Notes: a model not told the origin generated them from the sequence alone. A stretch of DNA of 64,000 nucleotides from an uncultured Flavobacteriales bacterium (GCA_913054135.1 CAJXJK010000005.1:124001-188000), one strand, 5' to 3'; shown: positions 50,826-62,515, numbered from the stretch's first letter. Made by a program: numbers and translations.

Positions 50826-53800
50826 TTGGGATCAACAAATAATATTACCGAAAGAATTAGCTTTAGAAGTCAATCAAAGGTATTTGAATACCCGGATTTT
50901 CTAGACATACAATTAGAGTCATTTAGACAGTTCTTTCAGTTGGAAACAACACCTGAAAACAGAAATGAAGAAGGTCTCTTCAAAGTGTTTAGTGAGAATT
51001 TTCCAATTACGGATACTAGAAACCAATTCGTATTAGAGTTCTTAGATTATTTCATTGACCCTCCTAGATATACTATCACAGAGTGTATCGATAGAGGATT
51101 AACGTATTCTGTACCTTTAAAAGCTAAGCTTAAATTGTACTGTACTGATCCTGAACATGAGGATTTTGAAACAATCGTTCAAGATGTGTACTTAGGTACC
51201 ATCCCATACATGACCCCAAAAGGATCATTTGTTGTCAATGGTGCAGAAAGAGTAATCGTTTCTCAGCTACACAGATCTCCTGGAGTTTTCTTCGGGCAAT
51301 CTCGTCACGCTAACGGAACTAAACTTTATTCTGCTAGAATTATTCCTTTTAAAGGATCTTGGATTGAGTTCGCAACAGATATTAATTCTGTAATGTATGC
51401 GTATATCGATCGTAAGAAAAAGTTACCTGTTACTACTCTTTTCCGTGCTATCGGATTCGAGAGTGATAAAGATATTTTAGAAATTTTCGATCTTGCCGAC
51501 GAAGTGAAAGTTACTAAGGCTGGATTGAAAAAAGTTCTAGGTAGAAAACTTGCTGCCAGAGTTCTTAAAACTTGGGTAGAGGATTTCGTAGATGAGGATA
51601 CTGGTGAGGTAGTTTCTATCGAAAGAAACGAAGTGTTGTTAGACCGTGAAACAATCTTAGAAAAAGATCATATCGAACTTATTTCTGATTGTGGAGCGAA
51701 AACTATCATCCTTCATAAAGAGAATGTAAATTCTGCAGATTTTGCAATTATTTACAACACTCTTCAAAAAGATACATCAAATTCAGAGAAAGAGGCAGTA
51801 GAGCACATCTACCGTCAATTGAGAAATGCTGAGCCGCCAGATTTTGAGACGGCAAGAAACGTATTCGAAAAACTTTTCTTCTCTGATACTAGATATGATT
51901 TAGGTGAAGTTGGACGTTTTAGAATTAATACGAAATTGGGAATCGATACAGATATCGACCAAAAAGTATTAACGAAGCAAGATATCATCTTAATCGTAAA
52001 ATATTTGATCGAGTTAATCAATGCGAAAGCAGAGATTGATGATATTGATCACTTGTCAAACAGACGTGTTAGAACGGTTGGTGAGCAATTACACAACCAG
52101 TTCGGAGTTGGTTTAGCTAGAATGGCTAGAACTATCCGTGAAAGAATGAATGTTAGAGATAACGAAGTATTTACGCCAATCGATTTGATTAATGCGAAAA
52201 CACTTTCATCTGTAATTAACTCATTCTTCGGAACGAATCAGCTTTCTCAGTTTATGGATCAAACGAATCCACTATCTGAGGTTACTCACAAGAGAAGACT
52301 TTCGGCACTAGGGCCTGGAGGTTTATCGAGAGAAAGAGCAGGATTTGAGGTTCGTGATGTTCACTACACTCACTACGGACGTCTTTGTACAATTGAAACT
52401 CCTGAGGGACCGAATATTGGTCTTATTTCTTCACTTTGTGTATTCGCAAAGGTGAACAAACTTGGATTTATCGAAACTCCTTATTGGGAAGTTGAGAAAG
52501 GAAAAGTTGACTTCAAAAAAGAGCCGATTTATAAATCAGCTGAAGAAGAAGAAGGAAAAATCATTGCACAAGCTTCTGTTGCAATGGATGAAAAAGGAGC
52601 ATTTACTGATGACAAAATTAAAGCAAGACTAGAAGGTGACTTCCCAGTTGTTGATCCAAAAGAAATCGCAATGGTGGATGTTGGAACAAATCAAATTGCT
52701 TCAATTGCAGCATCTTCAATTCCTTTCTTAGAGCATGATGATGCCAACAGAGCCCTGATGGGATCTAACATGCAGAGACAAGCAGTTCCTTTATTAAAAC
52801 CAAACTCTCCAATAGTTGGTACTGGAATCGAGAAGCTAGTAGCTAGAGATTCAAGAGTATTGATTAATGCAGAAGGTACAGGAGTTGTTGAATATGTTGA
52901 TGCAAACGAAATCAAAATCAAATACAACTTATCTAAAGAAGATAAATTGGTAAACTTTGATGGAGATGTTAAATCATATGAATTAACGAAATTCCAAAAA
53001 ACCAATCAATCAACTACTATTAACTTAAGACCGATTGTGTCAAAAGGTGATAAGGTTGAAAAAGGTCAGGTTCTTTGTGAAGGATATGCGACACAATTAG
53101 GAGAGCTTGCGTTAGGTCAAAACTTGAAAGTAGCATTCATGCCATGGCAAGGATATAACTTTGAGGATGCGATTGTAATCTCTGAGAAAATTGTTCGTAA
53201 TGATATCTTTACTTCTGTACACATTGATGAGTACGCATTGGAAGTTAGAGATACTAAACGTGGTTTAGAAGAATTAACTGCTGATATTCCTAACGTTTCA
53301 GAAGAGGCTACTAAAGACCTTGATGAAAACGGAATTATTAGAGTTGGTGCTGATATTAAAGAAGGTGATATCTTAATTGGGAAAATTACTCCAAAAGGTG
53401 AAACTGATCCTTCTCCAGAAGAAAAACTATTAAGAGCAATCTTTGGTGATAAAGCCGGAGATGTTAAAGATGCTTCATTGAAAGCTGGTCCTTCTCTAAG
53501 AGGGGTTGTAGTAAACAAGAAATTGTTTTCTAGAGCAATCAAAGACAGAAAAACAAAAGCTAAAGACAAGCCAATGCTTGCTGCTTTAGATGAAGAGTTT
53601 GACAAAGAAGCTGATTTATTAGCAGGTGTTTTAATTGACAAGCTGTTAGTAATCCTTGATGGTTTAAAATCGGCAGGTGTATTCAACAACTACAAAGAAG
53701 AAATCTTGAAAAAAGGAATTAAGTTCTCAAACAAGAACTTAGCTACTGTTGATTTCCAAATTGTAAATCCATATAACTGGACATCTGACGAAAAAGTTAA

Positions 53801-54638
53801 TAAACTAGTTCAAAGAGTTCTTCACAACTATAACATTAAAGCAAACGATTTATTGGGAATCTTTAAGAGAAAGAAATTCCAAATCTCTGTTGGTGATGAG
53901 TTACCAAACGGAATCGTGAAAATGGCTAAGGTTTATGTTGCGAAAAAGAGAAAACTAAAAGTAGGTGATAAGATGGCGGGACGTCACGGTAACAAAGGTA
54001 TTGTTGCTAATATCGTTCGTCAAGAAGATATGCCTTTCTTAGAAGACGGAACTCCTGTTGATATTGTACTTAACCCACTTGGTGTACCATCTCGTATGAA
54101 CCTTGGACAGATTTACGAAACTGTTTTAGGATGGGCTGGTGATGAACTAGGTGTTAAGTTTGCAACTCCAATTTTTGATGGAGCTTCAATTGAGCAAATC
54201 AACGAATACACTGACAAAGCTGGCGTACCTAAATTTGGTAAAACTTACCTAATTGATGGAAACACAGGTGAGCAATTTGATCAACCGGCTACAGTAGGTA
54301 TTATTTACATGCTGAAACTAGGTCACATGGTTGATGATAAGATGCACGCTCGTTCTATCGGACCATACTCATTAATTACACAACAACCATTGGGTGGTAA
54401 AGCTCAATTTGGTGGTCAAAGATTTGGTGAGATGGAAGTTTGGGCACTTGAGGCTTATGGTGCAGCTAATATCCTAAGAGAAATCTTGACTATTAAGTCG
54501 GATGACGTGATGGGTAGAGCTAAAGCTTACGAATCAATTGTAAAAGGTGAAAATTTCCAAGAACCTGGTATTCCAGAATCATTCAACGTATTGTTGAACG
54601 AGCTGGCTGGTTTAGGATTGAACATCACAATGGATTAA
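50826..54638 (+). CDS. rpoB: DNA-directed RNA polymerase subunit beta
   Basis: The 1270-residue beta subunit. The start appears to be TTG 50826, giving [15 protein letters not shown]; no ATG precedes the conserved [15 protein letters not shown]. The rifampicin region reads [47 protein letters not shown] (about 467-515) and has wild-type residues at the common resistance sites. The C-terminus has the typical [22 protein letters not shown]. It is followed after 87 bases by rpoC, with a perfect hairpin between. Confidence 0.98.
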   Translation: MGSTNNITERISFRSQSKVFEYPDFLDIQLESFRQFFQLETTPENRNEEGLFKVFSENFPITDTRNQFVLEFLDYFIDPPRYTITECIDRGLTYSVPLKAKLKLYCTDPEHEDFETIVQDVYLGTIPYMTPKGSFVVNGAERVIVSQLHRSPGVFFGQSRHANGTKLYSARIIPFKGSWIEFATDINSVMYAYIDRKKKLPVTTLFRAIGFESDKDILEIFDLADEVKVTKAGLKKVLGRKLAARVLKTWVEDFVDEDTGEVVSIERNEVLLDRETILEKDHIELISDCGAKTIILHKENVNSADFAIIYNTLQKDTSNSEKEAVEHIYRQLRNAEPPDFETARNVFEKLFFSDTRYDLGEVGRFRINTKLGIDTDIDQKVLTKQDIILIVKYLIELINAKAEIDDIDHLSNRRVRTVGEQLHNQFGVGLARMARTIRERMNVRDNEVFTPIDLINAKTLSSVINSFFGTNQLSQFMDQTNPLSEVTHKRRLSALGPGGLSRERAGFEVRDVHYTHYGRLCTIETPEGPNIGLISSLCVFAKVNKLGFIETPYWEVEKGKVDFKKEPIYKSAEEEEGKIIAQASVAMDEKGAFTDDKIKARLEGDFPVVDPKEIAMVDVGTNQIASIAASSIPFLEHDDANRALMGSNMQRQAVPLLKPNSPIVGTGIEKLVARDSRVLINAEGTGVVEYVDANEIKIKYNLSKEDKLVNFDGDVKSYELTKFQKTNQSTTINLRPIVSKGDKVEKGQVLCEGYATQLGELALGQNLKVAFMPWQGYNFEDAIVISEKIVRNDIFTSVHIDEYALEVRDTKRGLEELTADIPNVSEEATKDLDENGIIRVGADIKEGDILIGKITPKGETDPSPEEKLLRAIFGDKAGDVKDASLKAGPSLRGVVVNKKLFSRAIKDRKTKAKDKPMLAALDEEFDKEADLLAGVLIDKLLVILDGLKSAGVFNNYKEEILKKGIKFSNKNLATVDFQIVNPYNWTSDEKVNKLVQRVLHNYNIKANDLLGIFKRKKFQISVGDELPNGIVKMAKVYVAKKRKLKVGDKMAGRHGNKGIVANIVRQEDMPFLEDGTPVDIVLNPLGVPSRMNLGQIYETVLGWAGDELGVKFATPIFDGASIEQINEYTDKAGVPKFGKTYLIDGNTGEQFDQPATVGIIYMLKLGHMVDDKMHARSIGPYSLITQQPLGGKAQFGGQRFGEMEVWALEAYGAANILREILTIKSDDVMGRAKAYESIVKGENFQEPGIPESFNVLLNELAGLGLNITMD

Positions 54639-54665
54639 TTATTAATTGAATTAAAGAATCTAGAT

Positions 54666-54708
54666 ATTAAGTTGGGCTGAGGATCCCGAAGCCCAACTTA
54701 ATTTTCTA
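54666..54708 (+). other. Perfect 13-base-pair hairpin between rpoB and rpoC
   Basis: ATTAAGTTGGGCT (54666-54678) and AGCCCAACTTAAT (54690-54702) are perfectly complementary around an 11-base loop (GAGGATCCCGA), followed by TTTTCT. It looks like an intrinsic terminator placed inside an essential operon; partial attenuation or RNA cleavage are the likely roles. Confidence 0.75.
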
Positions 54709-54725
54709 AAATCTAAAAAGATAAT

Positions 54726-57700
54726 ATGGCTTACAGAAAAGAACAAAAACAAAGAAGTAGTTTTAATAAAATTACGATCAGTTTGGCTTCTCCAGAAATG
54801 ATTCTAGAGAGATCACATGGTGAAGTTTTAAAGCCTGAGACGATTAACTACAGAACATATAAACCAGAAAGAGATGGTTTGTTTTGTGAGAGAATCTTCG
54901 GACCTGTAAAAGATTACGAATGTCACTGTGGTAAATACAAAAGAATCCGTTATAAAGGAATCGTTTGTGACCGTTGTGGTGTTGAGGTAACTGAAAAGAA
55001 AGTTAGAAGAGAGAGAATGGGACACATCTCATTAGTTGTGCCTGTTGCTCATATCTGGTATTTCCGTTCTTTACCAAACAAAATTGGTTACTTATTAGGC
55101 TTACCTACTAAGAAATTGGATCAAATCATCTATTACGAAAGATATGTGGTTATCCAAAAAGGTATTGCTGAAAGAGCTGATGGTGAACCATTAGAATACA
55201 TGGACTTCCTGACTGAAGAGGAGTACCTTGATATTTTGGATGAAATGCCAAAAGAGAATCAATATTTAGATGATAACGATCCTAACAAGTTTATTGCTAA
55301 GATGGGTGCTGAGGCATTACATGATTTATTAGCTAGACTTGAATTAAATTCTTTATCATTTGATTTAAGACATAAAGCAAACACTGAAACTTCTCAACAA
55401 AGAAAGAAAGAAGCATTAAAGCGTCTTCAAGTTGTTGAATCTTTAAGAGATTCGCATACAAGAGTTGAGAATCGTCCTGAATGGATGATTGTTAAAGTTG
55501 TACCGGTTATTCCGCCTGAATTAAGACCTTTAGTTCCTCTAGATGGTGGACGTTTTGCAACTTCTGATTTAAATGACCTTTATAGAAGAGTTATTATCAG
55601 AAATAACCGTTTGAAAAGATTATTAGAGATCAAAGCTCCTGAAGTGATCTTGAGAAATGAGAAGCGTATGCTTCAAGAATCTGTTGATTCTTTATTCGAT
55701 AACTCAAGAAAATCATCAGCAGTAAAAACTGAATCTAACAGACCTTTAAAATCATTATCTGATTCGTTAAAAGGTAAGCAAGGGCGTTTCCGTCAAAACT
55801 TACTTGGTAAAAGGGTTGATTATTCTGCACGTTCTGTAATCGTTGTAGGACCTAACTTGAAATTACACGAGTGTGGTCTTCCAAAGAACATGGCGGCTGA
55901 GTTATTCAAACCTTTCGTAATCAGAAAACTGATTGAAAGAGGTGTTGTAAAAACTGTAAAGTCTGCGAAGAAAATCGTTGATAAGAAAGAACCAATAGTT
56001 TGGGATATTCTTGAAAACGTATTGAAAGGACACCCTGTTCTATTGAACAGAGCCCCAACTCTTCACAGATTAGGTATCCAGGCTTTCCAACCAAAATTAA
56101 TTGAAGGAAAAGCAATTAGACTTCACCCATTAGTATGTACGGCCTTCAACGCCGATTTTGATGGGGATCAAATGGCAGTTCACTTACCATTAGGTAATGC
56201 TGCAATTCTTGAAGCTCAAATGCTAATGCTTTCTTCTCACAATATCCGTAACTCTGCTAATGGTGCTCCTATTGCTGTACCTTCTCAGGATATGGTATTG
56301 GGTCTTTACTACATTACTAAGTTGAAGAGATCTACAAAAGAAGAGAAAGTTGCTGGTGAAGACATGACATTCTATTCTCCTGAAGAAGTGATTATCGCTA
56401 AAAATGAAGGAGCTTTAGATATCCATGCTGCTATTAAAGTAAGAACTAATGATGTTGATGAAGACGGTAACGAGATTGTTCGTATCGTAGAGACTACTTG
56501 TGGTCGTGTTATCTTCAACGAAATGGTTCCTAACGCAGTAGGATATGTTGATGAAGTATTAACTAAGAAAGCATTGAGAGGAATTATCTCAAAAGTATTA
56601 GCGGTTTGTGGAACAGCTCGTACTGCTCAATTCTTAGATGATATTAAAGGATTAGGATACCATATGGCATTCAAAGGTGGGTTATCATTCAACTTAGATG
56701 ACGTAATTATTCCTAAAGAGAAGGATGAAATGGTTGATAAAGCCAACACTGAAGTTGATGAAGTAATGATGAACTATAACATGGGTCTGATTACTAACAA
56801 CGAGCGTTACAACCAAATCATTGATATCTGGACGCACACTAATACTCGTCTTACTCAGAAATTGATGGACAGAATTTCTACAGATAACCAAGGTTTCAAC
56901 TCTATCTATATGATGATGGATTCTGGAGCAAGGGGATCTAAAGAGCAAATTCGTCAGTTATCTGGAATGAGGGGATTAATGGCGAAACCACAAAAATCTG
57001 GTGCTTCTTCTCAAGACATTATTGAGAACCCGATTCTTTCAAACTTTAAAGAAGGATTATCGGTACTTGAGTACTTTATTTCTACTCACGGAGCCCGTAA
57101 AGGTCTTGCAGATACAGCCCTAAAAACGGCAGATGCAGGTTACCTAACAAGAAGGTTAGTTGATGTTGCTCAAGATGTTGTTATTAACGAAGACGATTGT
57201 GGTACCCTTAGAGGAATCGTAGTTTCTCCGTTAAAGAAAAATGACGATATCGTTGAGTCATTATATGACAGAATTCTTGGTAGAACAGCTGTTGCAGATG
57301 TTTACATGCCAGGAACTGAAGATTTAATTATTGCTGCAGGTGAAGAAATCACTGAGCCTTACGCTAAGACAATCGAAGCTGCTGATATTGATGAAGTTGA
57401 AGTACGTTCAGTACTTACTTGTGAAATGAAGCGTGGAGTTTGTGCTAAGTGTTACGGACGTAACCTTTCATCAAGTGAAATGGCTGTACAAGGTGATGCT
57501 GTTGGTGTAATTGCTGCACAATCAATTGGTGAACCTGGTACACAGTTAACGTTAAGAACGTTCCACGTAGGTGGTACGGCATCTAATATTGCTGATGAAA
57601 CAATGATCAAAGCGAAATTTGATGGACATCTTGAAATCGAAGAGTTGAGAACTATCTCTACTAAAGATAAAGATGGAAATAAAATTGAAGTTGTTGTTGG

Positions 57701-59000
57701 TCGTTCAGGTGAAGCCAAAATAACAAATCCGAAAACTGGAATCGTAATGATGACAGCAAATATCCCTTACGGTTCTCACATGGTTGCAAAACCAACAGGA
57801 GCTGTTAAGAAAGGTGATGTTATCTGTACATGGGATCCATATAACGCAGTTATCGTTTCTGAATTCAAAGGAAAAATCGAATTCGAACACATTATCGAAG
57901 GAGAAACTTTCCGTGAAGAGATTGATGAGCAAACAGGATTTACAGAAAAAGTAATTGTTGAAAACAGAAATAAGAAAACTGTTCCAACAGTAAAAGTAGT
58001 AGCTGGTAAAGAAGAGAAATCTTATAACTTACCTGTTAGTGCGCATATTATCGTAAAAGAAGGTGAGAAGATTGAAGCTGGACAAATCTTGGTGAAAATT
58101 CCAAGAGTTGCTGGTAAATCAGGAGATATTACCGGGGGTCTACCAAGAGTAACTGAGTTATTTGAGGCACGTAACCCTTCTAATCCGGCAACAGTTTCAG
58201 AGATTGACGGAATGGTATCTTACGGTAAAATTAAGAGAGGTAACAGAGAAATTATCATTGAGTCTAGAACTGGTGAAGTACGTAAGTATTTAGCGCCACT
58301 TTCTAAACACATCTTAGTTCAGGAAAATGATTTCGTGAAAGCGGGACAATCATTATCTGATGGAGCAATTACTCCTAAAGATATCCTAAACATTAAAGGG
58401 CCTACTGCAGTGCAGGAGTACTTAGTGAACGAAGTTCAAGAGGTATACCGTCTACAAGGGGTGAAAATTAATGATAAGCACTTCGAAGTTATCGTTCGTC
58501 AAATGATGTTGAAAGTAGAGATTAAAGAGCCAGGAGATACTAAGTTCTTGGAAGGACAATCTGTACACAAAGCTGATTTCTTTGAAGAGAATGATTCATT
58601 ATTTGGAAAAGTAGTTGTTGAAGATCCAGGTGAGTCTGATTCAATCAAAGCAGGTCAAATTATCTCTGCACGTAAGTTAAGAGATGAGAATTCTACTTTG
58701 AAAAGAAAAGATAAAGCTTTGATCGTAGCAAGAGATGCTGAGACTTCAACTTCTCAACCAATGCTTCAAGGTATTACCAAGGCGTCATTACAGACACGTT
58801 CGTTCATGTCGGCAGCTTCTTTCCAAGAAACTACTAAAGTATTGAATGAAGCAGCTCTTAATGGAAAAGTAGATTACTTAATGGGACTTAAAGAGAATGT
58901 AATTGTTGGACACAAAATTCCAGCAGGTACAGGATTTAGAAGATTCCAAAGTTTAGTAGTTGGTTCTCAAGAAGAATACGAAGAGCTAACAGCTAAGTAA
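54726..59000 (+). CDS. rpoC: DNA-directed RNA polymerase subunit beta'
   Basis: The 1424-residue catalytic subunit. The N-terminal zinc-binding motif has [20 protein letters not shown] (about 65-84). The active site [15 protein letters not shown] (about 475-489) holds the three magnesium-binding aspartates. The second zinc site lies in [16 protein letters not shown] (about 899-914). A long terminator ends the operon. The next gene is DUF3467. Confidence 0.98.
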   Translation: MAYRKEQKQRSSFNKITISLASPEMILERSHGEVLKPETINYRTYKPERDGLFCERIFGPVKDYECHCGKYKRIRYKGIVCDRCGVEVTEKKVRRERMGHISLVVPVAHIWYFRSLPNKIGYLLGLPTKKLDQIIYYERYVVIQKGIAERADGEPLEYMDFLTEEEYLDILDEMPKENQYLDDNDPNKFIAKMGAEALHDLLARLELNSLSFDLRHKANTETSQQRKKEALKRLQVVESLRDSHTRVENRPEWMIVKVVPVIPPELRPLVPLDGGRFATSDLNDLYRRVIIRNNRLKRLLEIKAPEVILRNEKRMLQESVDSLFDNSRKSSAVKTESNRPLKSLSDSLKGKQGRFRQNLLGKRVDYSARSVIVVGPNLKLHECGLPKNMAAELFKPFVIRKLIERGVVKTVKSAKKIVDKKEPIVWDILENVLKGHPVLLNRAPTLHRLGIQAFQPKLIEGKAIRLHPLVCTAFNADFDGDQMAVHLPLGNAAILEAQMLMLSSHNIRNSANGAPIAVPSQDMVLGLYYITKLKRSTKEEKVAGEDMTFYSPEEVIIAKNEGALDIHAAIKVRTNDVDEDGNEIVRIVETTCGRVIFNEMVPNAVGYVDEVLTKKALRGIISKVLAVCGTARTAQFLDDIKGLGYHMAFKGGLSFNLDDVIIPKEKDEMVDKANTEVDEVMMNYNMGLITNNERYNQIIDIWTHTNTRLTQKLMDRISTDNQGFNSIYMMMDSGARGSKEQIRQLSGMRGLMAKPQKSGASSQDIIENPILSNFKEGLSVLEYFISTHGARKGLADTALKTADAGYLTRRLVDVAQDVVINEDDCGTLRGIVVSPLKKNDDIVESLYDRILGRTAVADVYMPGTEDLIIAAGEEITEPYAKTIEAADIDEVEVRSVLTCEMKRGVCAKCYGRNLSSSEMAVQGDAVGVIAAQSIGEPGTQLTLRTFHVGGTASNIADETMIKAKFDGHLEIEELRTISTKDKDGNKIEVVVGRSGEAKITNPKTGIVMMTANIPYGSHMVAKPTGAVKKGDVICTWDPYNAVIVSEFKGKIEFEHIIEGETFREEIDEQTGFTEKVIVENRNKKTVPTVKVVAGKEEKSYNLPVSAHIIVKEGEKIEAGQILVKIPRVAGKSGDITGGLPRVTELFEARNPSNPATVSEIDGMVSYGKIKRGNREIIIESRTGEVRKYLAPLSKHILVQENDFVKAGQSLSDGAITPKDILNIKGPTAVQEYLVNEVQEVYRLQGVKINDKHFEVIVRQMMLKVEIKEPGDTKFLEGQSVHKADFFEENDSLFGKVVVEDPGESDSIKAGQIISARKLRDENSTLKRKDKALIVARDAETSTSQPMLQGITKASLQTRSFMSAASFQETTKVLNEAALNGKVDYLMGLKENVIVGHKIPAGTGFRRFQSLVVGSQEEYEELTAK

Positions 59001-59020
59001 GATATATTTTATATTTTTAA

Positions 59021-59057
59021 AGCGTTCTCTTGGCTTAGCCGGGAGAGCGCTTTTTTT
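59021..59057 (+). terminator. Intrinsic terminator of the rpoBC operon
   Basis: AGCGTTCTCTTGGC (59021-59034) pairs over 14 positions with GCCGGGAGAGCGCT (59038-59051), with three wobbles and a TTA loop, followed by TTTTTTT to 59057. Confidence 0.92.
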
Positions 59058-59102
59058 ATTTACAGACTTTCTAACATTTGAAAGCACACAAAATCGAAAC
59101 TA

Positions 59103-59435
59103 ATGAGCGATCAAAATAACAATCAAGGAAACAAACCAAATCAAATTAATATTGAATTGACTGAAGATGTATCTTCTGGAACCTATTCAAACCTTTCTAT
59201 AATCACACATTCGCCATCTGAATTTATTGTAGATTTTGTACAGTTAATGCCGGGTGTACCAAAAGGAAAAGTACAGTCAAGAATTATCTTGACACCAGAT
59301 AATGCTAAAAAATTGATGAAGGCTATGGTTGAAAATGTTCAAAAATATGAACAACAACACGGAACAATCAAAGAGCACGGACCAATGGGTACTCCGATTC
59401 CAATGAATTTTGGTGGGCCAAATACTGAAGCCTAA
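59103..59435 (+). CDS. DUF3467 domain protein
   Basis: A 110-residue protein whose middle part (NIELTEDVSSGTYSNLSIITHSPSEFIVDFVQLMPG, 16-51) is the DUF3467 signature, followed by VQSRIILTPDNAKKLMKAM. The family is often encoded just after rpoC in Bacteroidota, as here, though the rpoC terminator separates them. A biochemical role is unknown; the conserved position suggests a connection to gene expression, but that is inference. Confidence 0.92.
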   Translation: MSDQNNNQGNKPNQINIELTEDVSSGTYSNLSIITHSPSEFIVDFVQLMPGVPKGKVQSRIILTPDNAKKLMKAMVENVQKYEQQHGTIKEHGPMGTPIPMNFGGPNTEA

Positions 59436-59479
59436 TCCAACCAATTAAGAATTATAGTATCTAATTATAAAGAAACGTT

Positions 59480-59830
59480 ATGAAAAAAGGATTATTGATT
59501 TTGACAGTATTAGTAATGGTAATTGGCCTGCAATCTTGTAAAAAATGTAAAGGAGAAGATCCTATTTCAAGAATAGTGAATAACGGAACTGAATCTGTAT
59601 CAGTTCAAATTCAAACTTCTGGAGGAAACACAGTAAACATCAATAATATCCTCTCAGGAGAGACTTCTGAAGATAAAAGTTTTGCTGTAGGAAATGTAGA
59701 TTTTACTATTTCTATTGGAAACATGAATGATGTTGAACTTTCTGTTTTAATGGAAGAATGTTGGCAATACGAAATTGTGATTGATGAGAACAATAACGTT
59801 AATTCTATCCCAACAGACAGAAACGAATAA
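59480..59830 (+). CDS. Small lipoprotein, unknown function
   Basis: A 116-residue protein with a lipoprotein signal (MKKGLLILTVLVMVIGLQSC, lipobox LQSC). Two further Cys follow (KKCKGEDP region near 23, and MEECWQYEI near 96). The mature part is a predicted beta sandwich (VSVQIQTSGGNTVNINNIL, VDFTISIGN). I do not recognise the family. It is followed by SRPBCC genes five bases after its stop, which suggests one operon. Confidence 0.8.
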   Translation: MKKGLLILTVLVMVIGLQSCKKCKGEDPISRIVNNGTESVSVQIQTSGGNTVNINNILSGETSEDKSFAVGNVDFTISIGNMNDVELSVLMEECWQYEIVIDENNNVNSIPTDRNE

Positions 59831-59835
59831 ACTAC

Positions 59836-60387
59836 ATGAGAGCGTTGGGCAAGAGATTATTAAAGGCGCTTGGCCTTGCGGCGGCAGGATACCTGGTGTT
59901 CGCATTTTTTGCTCCTTCTTCTTATCGTATTGAACGTTCAAAGAAAATCGGAGCTTCTCCTGAGATCATCTATGAACAATTGGCTTTTTTTGAAAACTGG
60001 GAGAACTGGTCACCCTGGAAAGAGAAAGATCCTTCTTTGAAATACAGTTATCAGGGAGAAACAGGGTTTACGGATGCTGTATGTATTTGGGATGGAGATG
60101 AAAAACTTTCTGGTAGCGGTAGCAGAGTAATAACTGATGTAAACGAGAATAGTCAAGTTCGATACAGCCAGACCTATGATGAAAGAGAAATGGATTCAGA
60201 TGGCGGCTTTTCTATCATTGAAGGAGAATTCACAACCGAAGTTAGATGGTTTGTAGAATGGGATGTCCCCTTTTTATTCAGGCCAATTGCGGCACTCAAT
60301 GATCTAGAGTCTCAAATGATACCTGATCTTGAAAGAGGATTAGAGCGCTTAGATTCGGTGGCTGAATTAAAGCAAGAAGAATATTAA
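59836..60387 (+). CDS. Membrane-anchored SRPBCC (START-like) domain protein
   Basis: A 183-residue protein with an N-terminal membrane helix (about 9-27, LKALGLAAAGYLVFAFFAP) and one SRPBCC/polyketide-cyclase-type domain. That domain is marked by IGASPEIIYEQLAFFENWENWSPWKEKDPS near 38 and GSGSRVITDVNEN near 94. Such domains hold hydrophobic ligands. Its partner downstream shares the same layout, so the pair most likely arose by duplication. Ligand unknown. Confidence 0.88.
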   Translation: MRALGKRLLKALGLAAAGYLVFAFFAPSSYRIERSKKIGASPEIIYEQLAFFENWENWSPWKEKDPSLKYSYQGETGFTDAVCIWDGDEKLSGSGSRVITDVNENSQVRYSQTYDEREMDSDGGFSIIEGEFTTEVRWFVEWDVPFLFRPIAALNDLESQMIPDLERGLERLDSVAELKQEEY

Positions 60388-60405
60388 AAAGAAAAGATTA
60401 AGACA

Positions 60406-61440
60406 ATGAAGAAATGGATTCTCAGGATATTGAAAGTATTAGGTGTTTTTATCGCCTTGTATCTAGTAGTTGCGATAGTTGCACCTTCGTCTTACAAAGT
60501 AGAGAAAGAGGTTTCTATTAATGCCGATTCAGAAGTTGTGTTTGATATGATATCCAAATTTGAGAATTGGGAAGATTGGTCTGTTTGGAAAGAAAAAGAT
60601 TCGACAGTAGTTTTCACTGTTGACGGAGAAGACGGAACAGTTGGTTGCGTGCAATCATGGGTTGGAGACCCCAAATTATCGGGGAAAGGTAATATCACAG
60701 TAACTGACATTGTTCAGAATGAGAAGTTTGCTTACGACTTAAAAATGATTGACTACGGAATGGAGTCAAAAGGATTTCTTTCAATTGTTGAGAATGAAAA
60801 TGATTTAACTGTGAAGTGGCAAGATTCTGGAGATTTTCCGTTCATGATGAGACCAATCATGATGTTCATGGATATTGAAAATAAAGTAGGAGATGACCTT
60901 CAAAAAGGACTTGCCAATTTAGATAGTGTTGCTCAAATTAAACAGCATGATGTTGATGCCAATAGATACAAACTTGTAGAGATGCAGGTTGATGAAATGC
61001 AGTTTTTCGGTCGTAGAAAAGAACTGAAGTTAGAGGATGTTGATTCGGCCTTTATTGCAAAAAGTTTTAGCATAATTATCGGTCAAATGATGGAGTCAGG
61101 AGCTGAGTTTGCTGGTATGCCGGGCAATCTCAATTTCAACTACAGCCCAGGCGACGAGAAGGTTGATGTTATGCCTGTTGTTCCGGTTGATGATGCGAGC
61201 AAACTTATAATGGTTGGTAAGAATAGAGTAGAGGCAAAAGTAATTCCTGCCGGTTTAGCTGTCGTAATTGACTTTTATGGCGAATATGAAGACATGGAGT
61301 TAGCTCACAGACAAGCAGCCATTTACTTAGAGGATAATAACCTTAACGCAAGCATGTCACTTGAGCAATTCGTTTCAGACCCGACAGAAGTTGAGTCAAT
61401 GGATGAATGCTTGACGAAAATTTATTACTTTTTAGAGTAA
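60406..61440 (+). CDS. Membrane-anchored SRPBCC protein fused to a GyrI-like effector-binding domain
   Basis: A 344-residue protein with a membrane helix (about 9-27), an SRPBCC domain (about 35-180, FDMISKFENWEDWSVWKEKD) and a C-terminal region (about 185-344). The latter (PVVPVDDASKLIMVGKNR, EAKVIPAGLAVVIDFYGEYEDME) resembles GyrI-like/AraC effector-binding domains that bind small hydrophobic compounds. Such fusions are seen in Bacteroidota, but their ligand is unknown. The stop touches the convergent VOC gene with no gap. Confidence 0.85.
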   Translation: MKKWILRILKVLGVFIALYLVVAIVAPSSYKVEKEVSINADSEVVFDMISKFENWEDWSVWKEKDSTVVFTVDGEDGTVGCVQSWVGDPKLSGKGNITVTDIVQNEKFAYDLKMIDYGMESKGFLSIVENENDLTVKWQDSGDFPFMMRPIMMFMDIENKVGDDLQKGLANLDSVAQIKQHDVDANRYKLVEMQVDEMQFFGRRKELKLEDVDSAFIAKSFSIIIGQMMESGAEFAGMPGNLNFNYSPGDEKVDVMPVVPVDDASKLIMVGKNRVEAKVIPAGLAVVIDFYGEYEDMELAHRQAAIYLEDNNLNASMSLEQFVSDPTEVESMDECLTKIYYFLE

Positions 61441-61857
61441 TTAGCAGGTTGTCTCCCCTGGCTTTTCAGGCGTAAAAACAGAGTCAACAGGCTCCCAAAG
61501 TTCAATCTTGTTTCCTTCGGGATCCAAAATGTGAAGGAATTTTCCATATTCAAACTCTTCAATCTTGTCACAAATGGTGACGCCATCTTTCCTCAATTCT
61601 TTTTCTAAAGCTACTAGGTCAGCAACCCTATAATTGATCATAAATTTTGCGTCAGATGGCTCAAAGTATTTAGAGTCATTTTTCATAGTGCTCCACTGCA
61701 AATAATTAATTTCTTCAGGTTTGTGAGTGTTTCTGAATTCAAACAAAGAGCCATAATCATTAGTAACCAGCCCTAAGTTCTTCGTATACCAATCATTCAT
61801 TTTTTTTGGATCTTCACATTTAAAGAAAATCCCACCAACTCCGGTTACCTTTTTCAT
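61441..61857 (-). CDS. VOC (glyoxalase-like) family protein
   Basis: A 138-residue single VOC domain. It starts MKKVTGVGGIFFKCEDPKKMNDWYTKNLGL and ends in FLHILDPEGNKIELWEP, the glutamate of the last strand being a typical metal ligand. A second copy of the fold exists at 3065, but the two are only distantly similar. It is convergent with the SRPBCC gene and divergent from the membrane protein at 62080. Substrate unknown. Confidence 0.88.
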   Translation of the reverse strand: MKKVTGVGGIFFKCEDPKKMNDWYTKNLGLVTNDYGSLFEFRNTHKPEEINYLQWSTMKNDSKYFEPSDAKFMINYRVADLVALEKELRKDGVTICDKIEEFEYGKFLHILDPEGNKIELWEPVDSVFTPEKPGETTC

Positions 61858-61978
61858 AATTCTTTGGTTTGTATGAAGATAATTGTTTTTCTAAAAAGGC
61901 TAATAGTGAACTTCAAAGCTCTAATTATCTCTTCATCTCTTTCGATTGTGTCCAAGTCTTCATTCGTCTTTGCATTAC

Positions 61979-62043
61979 TGGTCATTTCGAGCGCAGCTGA
62001 GAAATCTAAAACCCTTTTCCAATTTTCCTTCCTTCGTCTGAAA
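61979..62043. repeat. Probable dispersed intergenic repeat remnant
   Basis: GTCATTTCGAGCGCAGCTGA followed by GAAATCTAAAACCCTTTTCC is the pattern of the GTCATTTCGAGCGCAGyCGAGAAATCT repeats found between genes in many Bacteroidota genomes. ATTTC and GAAAT arms give it a small hairpin. It lies in the otherwise empty spacer 61858-62079. Confidence 0.5.
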
Positions 62044-62079
62044 TAACAAAAGAATACCTAAATAGATTAACTTTAGCTC

Positions 62080-62469
62080 ATGAAAAAACTTTGGGGTGTC
62101 ATAGCGGGTTTAATAGCAGCATTCATTGTGGTATTTGCCATTGAAATGATTTCTCATATGATCTATCCTCCACCGGTGGTAGAAGATCCAACAGATTATG
62201 ATGCAATATCTAAACTATTGTATCAAGCGCCTTTAGGAGCATTAATCATTGTGATAATTGGTCATATGATTGGCATGTTTGTAGGAACTGTTATCACCCT
62301 AAAAATTGCTAAAGAAAAGTCAGCTGCTTATATCTTAATAGGTGTCTTCGTGCTCTTAACAGCCATGAATCTATATCTGATCAAACATCCACTTTGGTTC
62401 GCCATATCTGATGTAGCTGCGGTTATTTTGGGAGGTGGAATCCCATATCTGGCTTTTTCGAAGAAATAG
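62080..62469 (+). CDS. Small integral membrane protein, unknown function
   Basis: A 129-residue protein with four hydrophobic helices (about 5-26, 49-72, 83-98 and 108-125) and a short loop rich in proline (YPPPVVEDPTDYD). Family not recognised. It has a spacer of 46 bases before the next gene. Inner-membrane location is inferred from hydrophobicity. Confidence 0.78.
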   Translation: MKKLWGVIAGLIAAFIVVFAIEMISHMIYPPPVVEDPTDYDAISKLLYQAPLGALIIVIIGHMIGMFVGTVITLKIAKEKSAAYILIGVFVLLTAMNLYLIKHPLWFAISDVAAVILGGGIPYLAFSKK

Positions 62470-62497
62470 TTTATTCCTTTTAAAACCTTTCTTTGTC

Positions 62498-62505
62498 TAT
62501 CTTTG
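62498..62505 (+). promoter_or_regulatory. -7 promoter element with a very short leader
   Basis: TATCTTTG matches TAnnTTTG and ends only ten bases before the ATG at 62516, so the transcript would have almost no leader. Confidence 0.4.
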
Positions 62506-62515
62506 TTAACACTAC

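Noticed and set aside
53117-53689. Long open frame of 190 codons on the minus strand within rpoB
   Set aside because: Serine/leucine/isoleucine-rich composition typical of the complement of a conserved coding sequence; rpoB is certain on the other strand.
61864-62046. 60-codon open frame in the spacer before the small membrane protein
   Set aside because: It runs through the intergenic repeat-like sequence and shows no coding pattern.
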